From: Rutidosis leptorrhynchoides
Taxonomy: Eukaryota; Streptophyta; Magnoliopsida; Asterales; Asteraceae
Assembly: GCF_046630445.1 (NCBI RefSeq)
Contig: NC_092336.1
Location: forward strand, 507,643,001-507,707,000
Length of the DNA: 64,000 nt
Direction of reading: 5' to 3'
The position numbers and the translations under genes were made by a program. Of this stretch, positions 48,707-62,144 are shown one piece after another (the stretch's first letter is position 1; each line of letters opens with the position of its first letter). Under the pieces are notes generated by a model, which worked only from the letters and a program-made list of their open reading frames with translations, did no database searches and was not told the DNA's origin.

Positions 48707-50685
48707 TGATAATGCTAAAAACGAACATATATTTCATAGCATTATTCCTCAAGAAAGACAAGCTTTTAGTTGCAATTGTTCTATTTACAAGTGATATTCG
48801 TTTAAATAATAAAAGGTGAAGACAAAAGACAGATTCGACGATTTAAAGACGCAAACGACCAAAAAGCTCAAAAGAACAAAAGACAATCAAAAAGGTTCCA
48901 ATTATTGATAAGAAACGTCTCGAAATCACAAGAGTACAAGATTCAAAACGCAAAGTACAAGATATTAAATTGTACGCGAGGACGTTCGAAAATCCGGAAC
49001 CGGGACTAGAGTCAACTCTTAACGCTCGACGCAACGGACTAAAAATTACAAGTTAACTATGTATATAAATATAATATAATATATAATTAATTATATTAAT
49101 TATATATATATTATATATATATATTTAAAACCGTCGGCAGCAGGAAACTCCAAGGGTGAAAACTGAAAATACCTCTCCGCGACTCGCGGAGTTTTAAGGC
49201 TATTTGGCCGCGAGTCGCGGAGCCCCAAAAATCATTCCTGGCTATAAATCAACCCGAATTCTGATCAAAATCATCATCATATTTTTTTCTCATTCATACG
49301 AAGTAATATATATTTATATTTATAATTTATATTTTAATTTTAATTATAATAATAAGGGTATGTTAGCGAATGTTGTAAGGGTGTAAGTCGAAATTCTGTC
49401 CGTGTAACGCTACGCTATTTTTAATCATTGTAAGTTATGTTCAACCTTTTTATATTAATGTCTCGTAGCTAAGTTATTATTATGCTTGTTTAAAACGAAG
49501 TAATCATGATGTTGGGCTAATTACTAAAATTGGGTAATTGGGCTTTGTACCATAATTGGGGTTTGGACAAAAGAACGACACTTGTGGAAACTAGGCTATG
49601 GGCTATTAATGGGCTTTATATTTGTTTAACTAAATGAAAGTTTGTTAATGTTAATATAAAGATTTACAATTGGGCGTCCCTATAATTTACCATATACACT
49701 CGATCGGACACGATGGGCGGGGTATTTATATGTACGAATAATCGTTCATTTAACCGGACACGGGAATGGATTAATAGCCACTAGAATAATCAAAACAGGG
49801 GTGAAATTACATTCAAGGGTAATTGGTGTAATTGTTAACAAAGTAGTAAAACCTTGGTTTACACGCAGTCGATAACCTGGTGTATTCATTAAACAAAGTA
49901 TTAAAACCTTGTTACAATTCGAATCCCCAATTAGTTGGAATATTTATCTTCGGGTATAATAATAATTTGACAAGGACACTTGCAATTTATATTTATGACT
50001 GATGGACTGTTATGGACAAAAACCAGACGGACATATTGAATAATCCAGGACAAAGGACAATTAACCCATGGGCATAAAACTAAAATCAACACGTCAAACA
50101 TCATGATTACGGAAGTTTAAATAAGCATAATTCTTTTATTTCATATTTAATTTCCTTTATTTTATATTTAATTGCACTTCTAATTATCGCACTTTTATTT
50201 ATTTTATTTTATCGCACTTTTAATTATCGTATTTTTTAATTATCGCAATTTAATTTTATCGCATTTTTATTATTCGCAATTTCATTATCGTTATTTACTT
50301 TACGCTTTAATTTAAAGTCTTGTATTTATTTTATATTCTACATTAGGTTTTAACTGCGACTAAAGTTTTAAAATCGACAAACCGGTCATTAAACGGTAAA
50401 AACCCCCCTTTATAATAATAATATTACCTATATATATATTTGTATTTTTATAAAAGTTAACTAATATAGCGTTGAGCTTTGTTTAAAGATTTCCCTGTGG
50501 AACGAACCGGACTTACTAAAAACTACACTACTGTACGATTAGGTACACTGCCTATAAGTGTTGTAGCAAGGTTTAAGTATATCCATTCTATAAATAAATA
50601 AATATCTTGTGTAAAATTGTATCGTATTTAATAGTATTTTCCTAGTAAAATATAAGCTATTTTGTATACACCTCGTTCGACATCA
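48707..50685 (+). repeat. 3' LTR of element A
   Basis: 1,979 bp, ending GACATCA. It is nearly identical to the 5' LTR, including both palindromes and the TATA box. Confidence 0.95.
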
Positions 50686-50690
50686 ATGCA

Positions 50691-51223
50691 CAATTGTGTA
50701 GATCACAGATATATCTCATCTTTCTATCTATTTGTATATATAATAAGAATAGAAGCTAAAGTGAAAGTAAGACACAATATATGTAAGTTGATATGGATAT
50801 ATATGCTGTGAAGGTATTTGAGAAAAGAAGAAAACAAGAAAGTAAACAGAAAGGTTGTTTACAATTCAATATCACGGATCAATTTAGTATGAGTAATGCC
50901 AAAAGTGAAAAGGCAAGTTTTTATTATAATATCTCTATAAAATTTTAAAACGTGATTAAGCAATAGTAGTCTTTAGATATCTACCGACAGTTTTCACGGG
51001 CTAATATAACGTACTTCGTTATTTACTCAGTGGCGAATAAAAATGTTTAGAAAAATCTTAAATTTTTAAATTAAGTAACTTTATTTATTTAGGTCATTAT
51101 GACATAAAATTTGATCATTAACTATTAAATAAATAATACATTAATTATTCACTCCCAACCCCAAGTAAAATATAAAAAGTTTTAAAATTCAACAAATAGT
51201 TTCTAAATATAATTTAAATAAGC
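50691..51223. other. Spacer between elements A and B
   Basis: AT-rich host sequence into which A inserted. No gene is seen. Confidence 0.45.
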
Positions 51224-52957
51224 TGATAATGCTAAAAACGAACATATATTTCATAGCATTATTCCTCATGAAAGACAAGCTTTTAGTTGCAATTGTTCTA
51301 TTTACAAGTGATATTCGTTTAAATAATAAAAGGTGAAGACAAAAGACAGATTCGATGAATTGAAGACGCAAACGACCAAAAAGCTCAAAAGTACAAAATA
51401 CAATCAAAGAGGTTCCAATTATTGATAAGAAACGTCTCGAAATTACAAGAGTACAAGATTCAAAATGCAAAGTACAAGATATTAAATTGTATGCAAGGAC
51501 GTTCGAAAATCCGGAACCGGGACCAGAGTCAACTCTCAACGCTCGACGCAACGGACTAAAAATTACAAGTCAACTATGCACATGAATATAATATAATATA
51601 TAAATAATTCTTAAAAATTATATATATATATTATATTAATATTTAAAATCGTCGGCAAGAAAGAAGCCAAAGCTGGTGAGCTGGAATTTCAAACTCCGCG
51701 ACTCGCGGAGTTTGAAGGCAAAAAATTACGCGACTCTTGGAGTTCCCCTGGACTCAATTCCCTATAAAAGCAAACGCAGTTTGATCGCAAAAATATCAAA
51801 ATATCTATCTCTCTCTCAATATATACGTAAATATTTATATTTATATTTTAATTTTAATTTTAATTTTAATCCTAATAATAAGGGTATGTTAGCGAATGTT
51901 GTAAGGGTGTAAGTCAAAATTCTGTCCGTGTAACGCTACGATATTTTTAATCATTGTAAGTTATGTTCAACCTTTTTACATTAATGTCTCGTAGCTAAGT
52001 TATTATTATGCTTATTTAATCCGAAGTAATCATGATGTTGGGCTAATTACTAAAATTGGGTAATTGGGCTTTGTACCATAATTGGGGTTTGGACAAAAGA
52101 ACGACATTTGTGGAAATTAGACTATGGGCTATTAATGAGCTTTATATTTGTTTAACTAAATGATAGTTTGTTAATTTTAATATAAAGATTTATAATTGGA
52201 CGTCCCTATAAATAACCATATACACTCGATCGGACACGATGGGCGGGGTATTTATATGTACGAATAATCGTTCATTTAACCGGACACGGGAATGGATTAA
52301 TAGCCACTAGAATTATTAAAACAGGGGTGAAATTATGTACAAGGACACTTGGCATAATTGTTAACAAAGTATTAAAACCTTGGGTTACACTCAGTCGACA
52401 TCCTGGTGTAATTATTAAACAAAGTATTAAAATCTTGTTACAGTTTAAGTCCCCAATTAGTTGGAATATTTAACTTCGGGTATAAGGATAATTTGACGAG
52501 GACACTCGCACTTTATATTTATGACTGATGGACTGTTATGGACAAAAACCAGACGGACATATTAAATAATCCAGGACAAAGGACAATTAACCCATGGGAA
52601 TAAAACTAAAATCAACACGTCAAACATCATGATTACGGAAGTTTAAATAAGCATAATTCTTTTATTTCATATTTAATTTTCTTTATTTTATATTTAATTG
52701 CACTTCTAATTATCGCATTTTTATTTATTGTTATTGTATTTAATTGCACTTTTAATTATCGTACTTTTTAATTATCACAAGTTTATTTTATCGCACTTTT
52801 ATTATTCGCAATTTCATTATCGTTATTTACTTTACGCTTTAAATTAAGTCTTTTATTTATTTAATATTTTACATTTTGTTTTAACTGCGACTAAAGTTTT
52901 AAAATCGACAAACCGGTCATTAAACGGTAAAAACCCCCCTTTATAATAATAATATTA

Positions 52958-53038
<81 letters not shown>

Positions 53039-53280
53039 ATTTTTATAAATTAAACTAATATAGCGTTAAGCTTTGTTTAAAGATTTTCCCTGTGGAACGA
53101 ACCGGACTTACTAAAAACTACACTAATGTACGATTAGGTACACTGCCTATAAGTGTTGTAGCAAGGTTTAAGTATATCCATTCAATAAATAAATAAATAT
53201 CTTGTGTAAAATTGTATCGTATTTAATAGTATTTCCTTGTAAAATTTAATAGTATTTTATACCCCTTAGCTTTGACATCA
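51224..53280 (+). repeat. 5' LTR of element B
   Basis: 2,057 bp, TGATAATG...GACATCA. It is longer than in A because of a (TA)n tract at about 52960-53034. The first palindrome (51694-51710) is perfect, the second (51728-51742) degenerate. TATAAAAG is at 51763. Confidence 0.92.
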
Positions 53281-53288
53281 AGTATTTT

Positions 53289-53306
53289 TGGCGCCGCTGC
53301 CGAGGA
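53289..53306 (+). promoter_or_regulatory. Primer-binding site of element B
   Basis: TGGCGCCGCTGCCGAGGA is the same tRNA-Asp-type site as in A, with one further mismatch. Confidence 0.8.
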
Positions 53307-54852
53307 ACAATCTAACTTAAAAGCCGGAAGCGCAACGCTAATTAGAAAAAAAAAGATTTTTATTTTTAGTTTACTTTTATAAAAATACGTTTTTGTAAAA
53401 ATACGTTTTAAATATTCGAAAACATAGAAAAGAAAAACAAAAATATAAATATTTTTAAGAGTTTGTTAAATATTTAAGTTTTATAAAGTTTCTTTATTTT
53501 TATTTTATAAAAAATATAAGTTTTATTTAAATATTTTGTGTTTATTTAAAATATAAATTTTTTTAAAAAAACTGAAAAAAAAATATATATATAAATCTAT
53601 TTTTTTAGATTGTTATTTTTATAAAATTATAAAGTATTTCTATTTTTATTTTAGTTTTTAAAACATAAGTTTTTATTTAGTTTTTATAAATATTTTATTT
53701 AAATATTTAAACAGAAAATATACAAAAAAAAGTAAAACGTCGAATTTAAATCAGCCTGTCAACTGAAATTCCAGACCCCGCGACTTGCGGCGTTTGTAGC
53801 CACGAGGCACCGCGACTCGCGGAGCCGTCTGACACGGGCCACACAGAAGCCCTAATTCGCATTAATTACGGATAATTATTAATTATAATTAATTTTAAAC
53901 CCTAATTAGGTTTAGATTTTAATATTATTTAGTTTTACTTTTTATTTAATTTGTATTTTAGTTTATTTAGATTATTTAAATTACAAAATTAATAGTTTTA
54001 TAAAATAAATAATATAAAAATAATATTTTTATAAAAATTGTACTTTTTACAACTTTTAGTATATTTTTATATTTTGTCTTTTTTTTAATTGTTTTAGCGT
54101 AATATTTGTATTTTTCGCTCGTATTTAGTTTTAAACTTAGTTTTTAGTTTTTGCCATAGTTATTTTTATTTATAGATTTTTAGGCCTTGCCGTAAAATCC
54201 CTTAAGTGCTTTTTCTTTAGACTAAGATTTAGGTGCTTTAGAATTTTGCGACGGCTTTTTAAGTTTTAGTATCTTTTTAAGATATTGCCATTTGGGATTA
54301 GTTTTACTTGTAAGCTTTAATATTTTTCGACGCCTTTTACCTATGTATCAATTATCATTCCAATTAGTAATCTCAATTTGCGATTATAATTTTAAGTTAG
54401 TGATAGCAATAAGGTTGGGTTAGTCGAGTGTTTTTAAGTTTTATAAGTCACCTCTTTTTTCTTTCTTATTTTTCGACGCCTTTTATTTTTCAACCCTTCT
54501 CTTTTTCGATCTTTTTCGACGCGCTCTTTTTCTTTCTTATTTCTCGCCATTCTAGTTTTAGGACTTAGAATTTTCTCTACTTCTTATCTAAATTTCTTAA
54601 AATTACGAAAATTTATTTTAAGTGGTTAAATTGATAGACATCAAAATTTTCTGGTAAGTAGTAATAGTTGGATTTGTACGTGGACCGGGTTATTGGAGCC
54701 AAACAGTCCTCAATTATATTGAGACCAAACGAATCCTGCCCCTCTGCTGCATCTTTTGGTTATTCGAAACGTGGGCAAAATCAGAAAAGTCTATTAATTG
54801 GATAACTTATATAATTTTTCTTTCCTTTAAAAACTAATAGGATATTCAGTGA
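53307..54852 (+). other. Leader of element B
   Basis: AT-rich and non-coding. The palindrome pair at 53776-53822 has a degenerate first member. The final ~250 bp before the gag ATG closely matches element A. Confidence 0.6.
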
Positions 54853-57800
54853 ATGCACCGAGCAAGACATTCACCACCTTTTGTACGTTCACCACCTGTA
54901 ACTCGATCAAGACATCTAGCTAATATTGTCGCCGTTGATAATCCATTTTTTGAAACCGACCTCACAATTGAGAATCCGGAGAATAATCAGGGACGATTCA
55001 TAGATCCTGAACCATTAATTTTTCCTCAGGAACCACCAATCATTCAAACAGAGATTGTTGAGGAACGAACCATTAAATCAGAATCTTCTAGTGATTCAGA
55101 TTCAACAAATTCAATTATGGAGAATCTGGAACCTTTAAGTATGGAAGACCGAATGAGAGCTAAACGCACTGGCCAAGGTCACGCAATTACTCATCCAGAC
55201 ATTAATGCGCCAGATTATGAAATCAAAGGACAAATTCTACATATGGTGACTAATCAATGCCAATTTAGTGGTGCGCCGAAGGAAGATCCAAATGAACATC
55301 TTCGTACCTTTAATAGGATCTGCACACTATTTAAAATAAGAGAAGTGGAAGATGAACAGATATATCTCATGTTATTTCCCTAGACTTTAAAGGGAGAAGC
55401 CAAAGATTGGTTGGAATCGTTACCTGAAGGGGCGATTGATACATGGGACGTTTTAGTTGAAAAATTTCTTAGACAATTCTTTCCGGCATCTAAAGCCGTA
55501 AGACTTCAAGGAGAAATTGTTACGTTCACACAGAAACCGAATGAAACTCTATATGAGGCGTGGACTAGATTTGGAAAATTATTAAGAGGATGTCCGCAAC
55601 ATGGTTTAGACACCTGTCAAATAGTACAAATATTCTACCAAGGATGTGACATCACTACAAGGAAAGACATCGATATAGCAGCTGGTGGTTCTATTATGAA
55701 GAAAACTGAAACTGATGCTTACAAAATTATTGATAACACTGCTTCCCACTCACATGAGTGGCACCAAGAAAAAGATATCGGTAGATCATCTAAAGCAGCT
55801 AGAGCCGATTCTAGCCATGACTTAGATTCCATTTCCGCAAAGATAGATGCTATGGAGAGACGAATGGAAAAGATGAATAAAGATATCCACTCAATACGAA
55901 TTAGTTGTGAGCAGTGTGGAGGACCACATTTGACAAAAGATTGTCTCAGTATTGAATTAACAATGGAACAAAGAGATAATGTTTCATATCTAAACCAAAG
56001 TCCTGAAAATAATTATCAGAATAATTATCAACCGCCAAGACCTATTTACAATCAAAACCAGAATTATAACCGAAATATTCCATACAACAACCAACAAGGT
56101 TCTAGCAATCAACAAGTATCCAATAATACTTACAACCAGCAAAGACCTAATTTTCAAAACAAACCACCACAAACCGATGATAAAAAGCCGAATTTAGAAG
56201 ATATGATGACGAAGCTAGTTGAAACTCAAACGCAGTTTTTCACATCTCAGAAACAAACCAATGAACAAAATGCTCAAGCATTTAGAAATCAACAAGCTTC
56301 TATTCAAAATCTGGAACAATAAGTAAGTAACCTAGCAAGGTTAATAGGTGAAAGAAAACCGGGAAGTTTACCTAGTGATATAAATGCTAACCCCCGGAAT
56401 GAAACAGCTAAAGCCATTACCACAAGAAGTGGTACAACACTTAAACCACCTGAAATACCTGTAACTTCTGATGAAGCTATTCCTACTCCACAAGAACCAC
56501 AACCTGAACAAGATAAGGAAAAAGAACTGGTAGTTGAAAAGGTTAATGAAGATAACACAGTTAAGGCTAAACCTTATGTTAAACCATACCAACCACCACT
56601 TCCTTACCCGAGTAAAATGAAAAAAGAGAAACTTGAAGCCGAGCAATCCAAATTCTTGGATATGTTTAAACAGATAAATGTCAATCTTCCTTTCATTGAT
56701 GTAATTTTAGGAATGCCTAGATATGCTAAATTTTTGAAAGATCTAATCTCAAATAGAAAGAAAATGGAAGAACTCTCGGCCATTACTATGAATGCTAATT
56801 ATTCAGCAGTGCTGTTGAATAAGATACCAGAAAAACTATCTGATCCAGGAAGTTTCACAATTCCATGTTTTCTGGGTAGTCTTAGTTCAATAGAAGCATT
56901 GGCAGACTTAGGTGCTAGTATAAATTTAATGCCGTATTCACTATACGCTAAACTAGACCTTGGAGAATTGAAACCAACAAGAATAAGCATACAACTAGCC
57001 GATCGATCAATAAAATATCCTAGAGGGATAATGGAGAACATGCTAGTTAAAGTTGGTACTTTAGTATTTCCAGTAGATTTTGTTGTTCTGGACATGGAAG
57101 AAGATTCTCAAGTTCCTCTCATATTAGGAAGACCATTCTTAAACACGGCTAAAGCAATGATAGACGTGTTTGGTAAAAAATTGACCCTAAGTATAGAGGA
57201 TGAGAGTGTTACCTTTTCAGTTGATAGAGCAACGCAACAACCGCAATCTGCAGATGATACATGCTATTATATTCAAACTATAGATTCACATGCAGAATTG
57301 TTAGAAGAATTTACATAATTACAAGGAACAGGAGAATGTTCTTTAGGAGAAGGAACTGAACAAATTGATGAAGCTGAAATGTTAGCTACACTTATAGCTA
57401 ATGGATATGAACCAACAACAGAAGAAATTCAAATGATAAAAGAAGAAGACAGATATCGATATAAATCATCGATAGAAGAACCTCCGAAATTAGAGTTAAA
57501 GCCACTTCCAAACCATTTGGAATACGCTTATTTACATGGTGAATCTGAATTACCTGTAATAATATCGTCTTCTCTTACTGAAAATGAGAAATCACAACTC
57601 ATTTCTGTGTTGAAAGCTCATAAACCAGCTATAGCATGGAAGATTCATGATATTAAAGGAATAAGTCCTTCGTATTGCACACATAAAATCCTTATGGAAG
57701 AAGGTCATAAAACGTATGTGCAACGCCAACGAAGACTAAATCCTAATATGCAAGATTTTGTTAAAAAAGAAATAATTAAACTGCTAGATGCAGGTTTAAT

Positions 57801-60399
57801 TTATCCAATTTCTGATAGTCCATGGGTAAGCCCAGTTCAATGCGTGCCTAAGAAGGGTGGCATGACTGTCATTACAAATGAGAAAAATGAACTTATTCCT
57901 ACTAGGACTGTAACAGGATGGCGTGTATGTATTGATTATAGAAAATTAAATGACGCCACCAGAAAAGATCACTTTACCTTACCTTTTATTGATCAAATGT
58001 TGGAAAGATTAGCCGGAAATAGTTACTATTGTTTTCTTGATGGTTTTTCGTCATATTTTCAAATTCCAATAGCACCCGAAGATCAAGAGAAAACCACATT
58101 CATGTGCCCTTATGGTACTTTTGCTTACAAACGCATGCCATTTGGACTTTGCAACGCCCCTGCAACCTTTCAAAGGTGTATGATGGCGATTTTTCACGAC
58201 ATGATAGAAGAATGCATGGAAGTTTTCATGGATGACTTTTCAGTCTTCGGTGATACATTTGAATCGTGTCTAGCTAATCTTAAACGAATGCTGATTAGAT
58301 GCGAACAATCAAATCTAGTACTTAATTGGGAGAAATGCCATTTCATGGTTAAAGAAGGCATCGTTCTTGGACATAAAATTTCAAAAGAAGGAATTGAAGT
58401 GGATAGAGCTAAAGTAGATGTAATTGCTAAACTTCCACATCCCACCAATGTTAGAGGAGTAAGGAGTTTTCTAGGGCATGCCGGTTTTTACAGACGTTTC
58501 ATAAAAGATTTTTCTAAAATTGCCACTCCTATGAATAAACTCCTAGAAAAGGATGCTCCATTCATCTTTTCAGATGAATGTATCAAATATTTTAATATTC
58601 TTAAAGAGAAACTTACTAATGCGCCGATCATGATAACACCAAATTGGAATCTACCGTTTGAACTAATGTGCGATGCAAGTGATTTTGCAATGGGAGCCAT
58701 TTTAGGACAAAGGATTGAAAAACGATTTCAACCTATATATTATGCTAGTAAGACGTTACAAGGAGCACAAACGAACTATACAACTACTGAAAAAGAACTC
58801 CTTGCTATTATCTTTGCTTTTGACAAATTTCGTTCATATCTCGTTCTAGCAAAAACGGTGGTCTATACCGACCATTCTGCTCTTAGATACCTATTTTCGA
58901 AATAAGATGCTAAACCAAGATTAATCCGTTGGATCTTACTCTTACAAGAGTTTGATATTGAAATCCGAGATAAAAGAGGAGCAGAAAATCTCGCCGCTGA
59001 TCATCTTTCTCGTCTTGAAAATCCTGAATTAGAAGCTCTAAATGAATCGGCCATACAAGACAACTTTCCTGATGAATATCTATTGAAGATAGATTATAAT
59101 GAAATACCATGGTTTGCAGACTATGAAAACTACTTAGTATGTGGATTCCTTGAAAAAGGATTATCGTACCAAAAACGAAAGAAATTCTTCAGTGATATAA
59201 AACATTATTTTTGGGAAGATCCACATCTATTTAAAAGTTGTCCCGATGGAATAATACGCCGATGTGTATTTGGAGATGAAGCTAGTAAAATTTTAAACCA
59301 TTGTCACACAGGACCAACATGAGGGCATTATGGGCCTCAACTAACAGCAAGAAAAGTTTATGATGCTGGATTCTATTGGCTTATAATTTACAAAGACGCA
59401 CACCTTCTTTGCAAATCCTGTGATGCTTGTCAAAGGGCTGGAAAAATAAGTCAACGTGATGAAATGCCACAAAATGTCATTCAAGTATGTGAAGTATTTG
59501 ACATTTGGGGTATTGACTTTATGGGTCCATTTCCAAAATCTCATAATAATCTCTATATTCTCGTAGCCATTGATTATGTATCTAAATGGGCGGAAGCACA
59601 AGCTCTCCCAACTAACGATGCACGAGTTGTACTCAACTTTTTAAAACGTCTTTTTGCAAGGTTTGGAACACCGAAAGCTTTAATAAGTGATCGGGGTACT
59701 CATTTCTGTAATAATCAACTTGAGAAAGTTCTCAAAAGATATGGAGTAACTCATAAAATCTCCACCGCATATCATCCACAAACAAGTGGACAAGTTGAAA
59801 ATACCAACCGAGCTTTAAAACGTATTCTAGAGAAAACCGTAGGATCAAATCCGAAGGAATGGTCCATTAAATTGGAGGATGCACTCTGGGCTTTTAGAGC
59901 AGCCTACAAAACTCCAATTGGAACCACACCTTTTAAACTCGTCTACGGAAAAGCATGTCATCTTCCAGTAGAAATTGAACACAAAGCATTTTGGGCTTTG
60001 AAGACATGTAATCTTGATTTACATGAAGCCGGACGTCTACGATTAAGTCAACTAAACGAATTAGAAGAATTAAGACATGAAGCATACGAAAATTCGTTAA
60101 TCTATAAAGAAAGAACGAAGAAATGGCATGATAAAAGAATCAGAAGCTTAAAAGAATTTAAAGAAGGAGACAGAGTTCTTCTTTTCAATTCACGATTCAA
60201 GCTATTTCCTGGAAAATTGAAATCAAGATGGTCTGGACCATTCATAATCAAAAGAGTTTTCCCATACGGAACGATAGAATTAATAAATTCAAATGGAATT
60301 GAATTTAAAGTTAATGGTCACAGAGTTAAACATTACATAGATAGTCCGATGGAATTCGACAATGAAGTTAATCACAATTTCGATACCACAGCTAACTAA
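54853..60399 (+). pseudogene. Athila gag-pol of element B, five nonsense codons
   Basis: The whole 5.5-kb region is one frame, interrupted by stops at 55381-55383, 56320-56322, 57316-57318, 58903-58905 and 59320-59322. Each corresponds to a sense codon in A (Trp, Glu, Glu, Gln, Gly), so all are point mutations. There is no frameshift. Relative to A there is an in-frame deletion near the N-terminus. RT MDD, RNase H CDASD and the integrase core are still readable. The element cannot make a full polyprotein. Confidence 0.95.
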
Positions 60400-60571
60400 G
60401 TGTGGGGAGAATCAAGTCTTTAAAGGATAATATGTATTTCTGTTAGAGTTAGATTGTCTGTTTTCGTGTAGTTCTCGAAAATGGAAACCGAATGGTCTTT
60501 TCCTAGCAGACCCTAAAGAACTAGTCTTCTCCCCCCATTCTGAATTTTTATTTTTTTTAGGTTTTTATGAA

Positions 60572-60988
60572 ATGAAGACTTCCTGTGAACTAAACCATGG
60601 TCTAATGCTACACGCTTTGATCACTAAACGTAATAATGACACACTTTCGAGTGAAATAGTATCAGTAATCAGAGAAAGATTGGACGGAGTAAGAAAAGAA
60701 TCCAGATGCGAAGATAATAAGTTACAATTTGGTAAAGGAAAATCAAAATCCGCAGCGAAAAGAAGAGCACGACACCTAGAAAGATGTCACAAATGCGGAA
60801 AATGGTCACATGGAGGTAAATGTTCAAATAATCAAACCTATTCAAACACCGAATTTGTTACTTTATGCAGAGACGGACCGTTCATATGTTTAGAAGAAAA
60901 AACACTGAATGCTCGAGGTTACGCCTATGTAGCTATGGAAAACCAATTAAACCGACTATCTTATGAATGGGATAGATCATATAACTAA
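60572..60988 (+). CDS. Small zinc-knuckle ORF of element B, intact
   Basis: 138 codons, same length as the A copy. About 12 residue changes, most conservative (M/L, K/R, D/N, L/I). The basic centre and the CHKCGKWSHGGKC knuckle are identical. It is open although the gag-pol and downstream gene of the same element are broken. It is short, so survival by chance is possible. Confidence 0.7.
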   Translation: MKTSCELNHGLMLHALITKRNNDTLSSEIVSVIRERLDGVRKESRCEDNKLQFGKGKSKSAAKRRARHLERCHKCGKWSHGGKCSNNQTYSNTEFVTLCRDGPFICLEEKTLNARGYAYVAMENQLNRLSYEWDRSYN

Positions 60989-61955
60989 GAATACTATCTC
61001 ATAGGTAAGTCTGTACAGTTTTTATTTTTTTATTTTTATTTTTAACCTTTTGATAATAAACGCTAATTTGTTCGCTATAAAGTATTAAATTGGTATTGAA
61101 TAAAATTAGGTTTGGCGACCGAAATTATTGATATCATTCAAAAATTTATTACATCACTGCGAAATTTAACGTTTATTCTTAAGGTATAAATATCTTTAAT
61201 CAATCAACCCAAAATATTTCAAAAATTCGTCATGAGTTAAATTAGGTCATGGAACCGAAATTACTTTACCGAAAAGAGGGGCGCATATTTTTGATAATAT
61301 TTGATTGATTAAAGTGGGATAAAAGACCAAAAAGATTTTTAATTTTATTTTTACCATGTTTTTAAAATCAATATATAAATCTTAAATTAATATTGTGAAC
61401 TCTGTAAAATCAATATATTTAAGTTTGTCAATATTTGAAAAATTAATATTTTTAATATAAGTTTGTATGTATAAAAACAAAAATATAATATAAGTTTGGT
61501 GTGAATTTTTAATATTATGCATTTTTAATTAAGTTTGGTGTAAATTTTTAATTTTATGCATTTTTTAAATTTAAGTTGTGTGAATTTAAAAACAAAAATT
61601 TAATTTATGTCGCTAAGTTAAAAATATGATTTTTAAAATTCGTCGTAAGTTGAAGACTAGGTCTTTGAACCAAAATTGCTTTACCCGAGGGAGGGACGAG
61701 AACTTTTATTATCATTATTTTTAATCTTATTGAATTAAAGTATGCCAAAAACATTAAAAAAAAATCTAAAAATCTAAGCTTTTAAAACAATCGCTTGAAA
61801 AAGACAAATTTTAAAATTTTGTCGAGGGACGGACTAGGACATCGATCCGAAACGACCTCATCCTAAAACAAAGGAAAACAAAATTTTAAATTTATTTTAT
61901 ATTTGTTTTATAAGTTAAGATTTATAAAAAAAAAAAAAAAAGAAAAAAAGAAGCA
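60989..61955 (+). other. Repeat-rich spacer of element B
   Basis: It carries the same series of CTAGGT/ACCGAAATT motifs as A (about 61107, 61241, 61657, 61831), a GTTTGGTGTGAATTT repeat and an A-rich run. Confidence 0.55.
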
Positions 61956-62000
61956 CCGCGAGTCGCGGAGTTTTTAAGGGTCAAACACCGCGACTCGCGG
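61956..62000 (+). promoter_or_regulatory. Palindrome pair upstream of the downstream gene of B
   Basis: CCGCGAGTCGCGG (61956-61968) and CCGCGACTCGCGG (61988-62000) sit 145-190 nt before the exon 1 ATG, as in A. Confidence 0.7.
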
Positions 62001-62144
62001 AGGACCGAAATTACAGAAAAAAATAAAACGCATCAGAACAGATCAGTTGCACACACCCAACACAAAAATACTGCGAAAAACCCGAAAAAACACTCCCAAA
62101 TTCGCAATTTTTGACCGTTTTTCATCAAATCTTTTACTAAAATC

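Larger units (their letters stand above)
33778..50685 (+). mobile_element. Full-length Athila-type Ty3/gypsy retrotransposon (element A)
   Basis: This is a 16,908-bp element with a perfect 5-bp target duplication ATGCA (33773-33777 and 50686-50690). Its LTRs are 1,979 bp each. It has a tRNA-Asp-type primer site, intact gag-pol, a small zinc-knuckle ORF, a spliced downstream ORF and a polypurine tract at the 3' LTR. By eye the two LTRs differ at two positions (near 33990 and 35754), about 0.1%. At an assumed 1.3e-8 substitutions per site per year this is tens of thousands of years. The RT/INT style, primer type and ORF layout place it in Athila. Confidence 0.95.
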
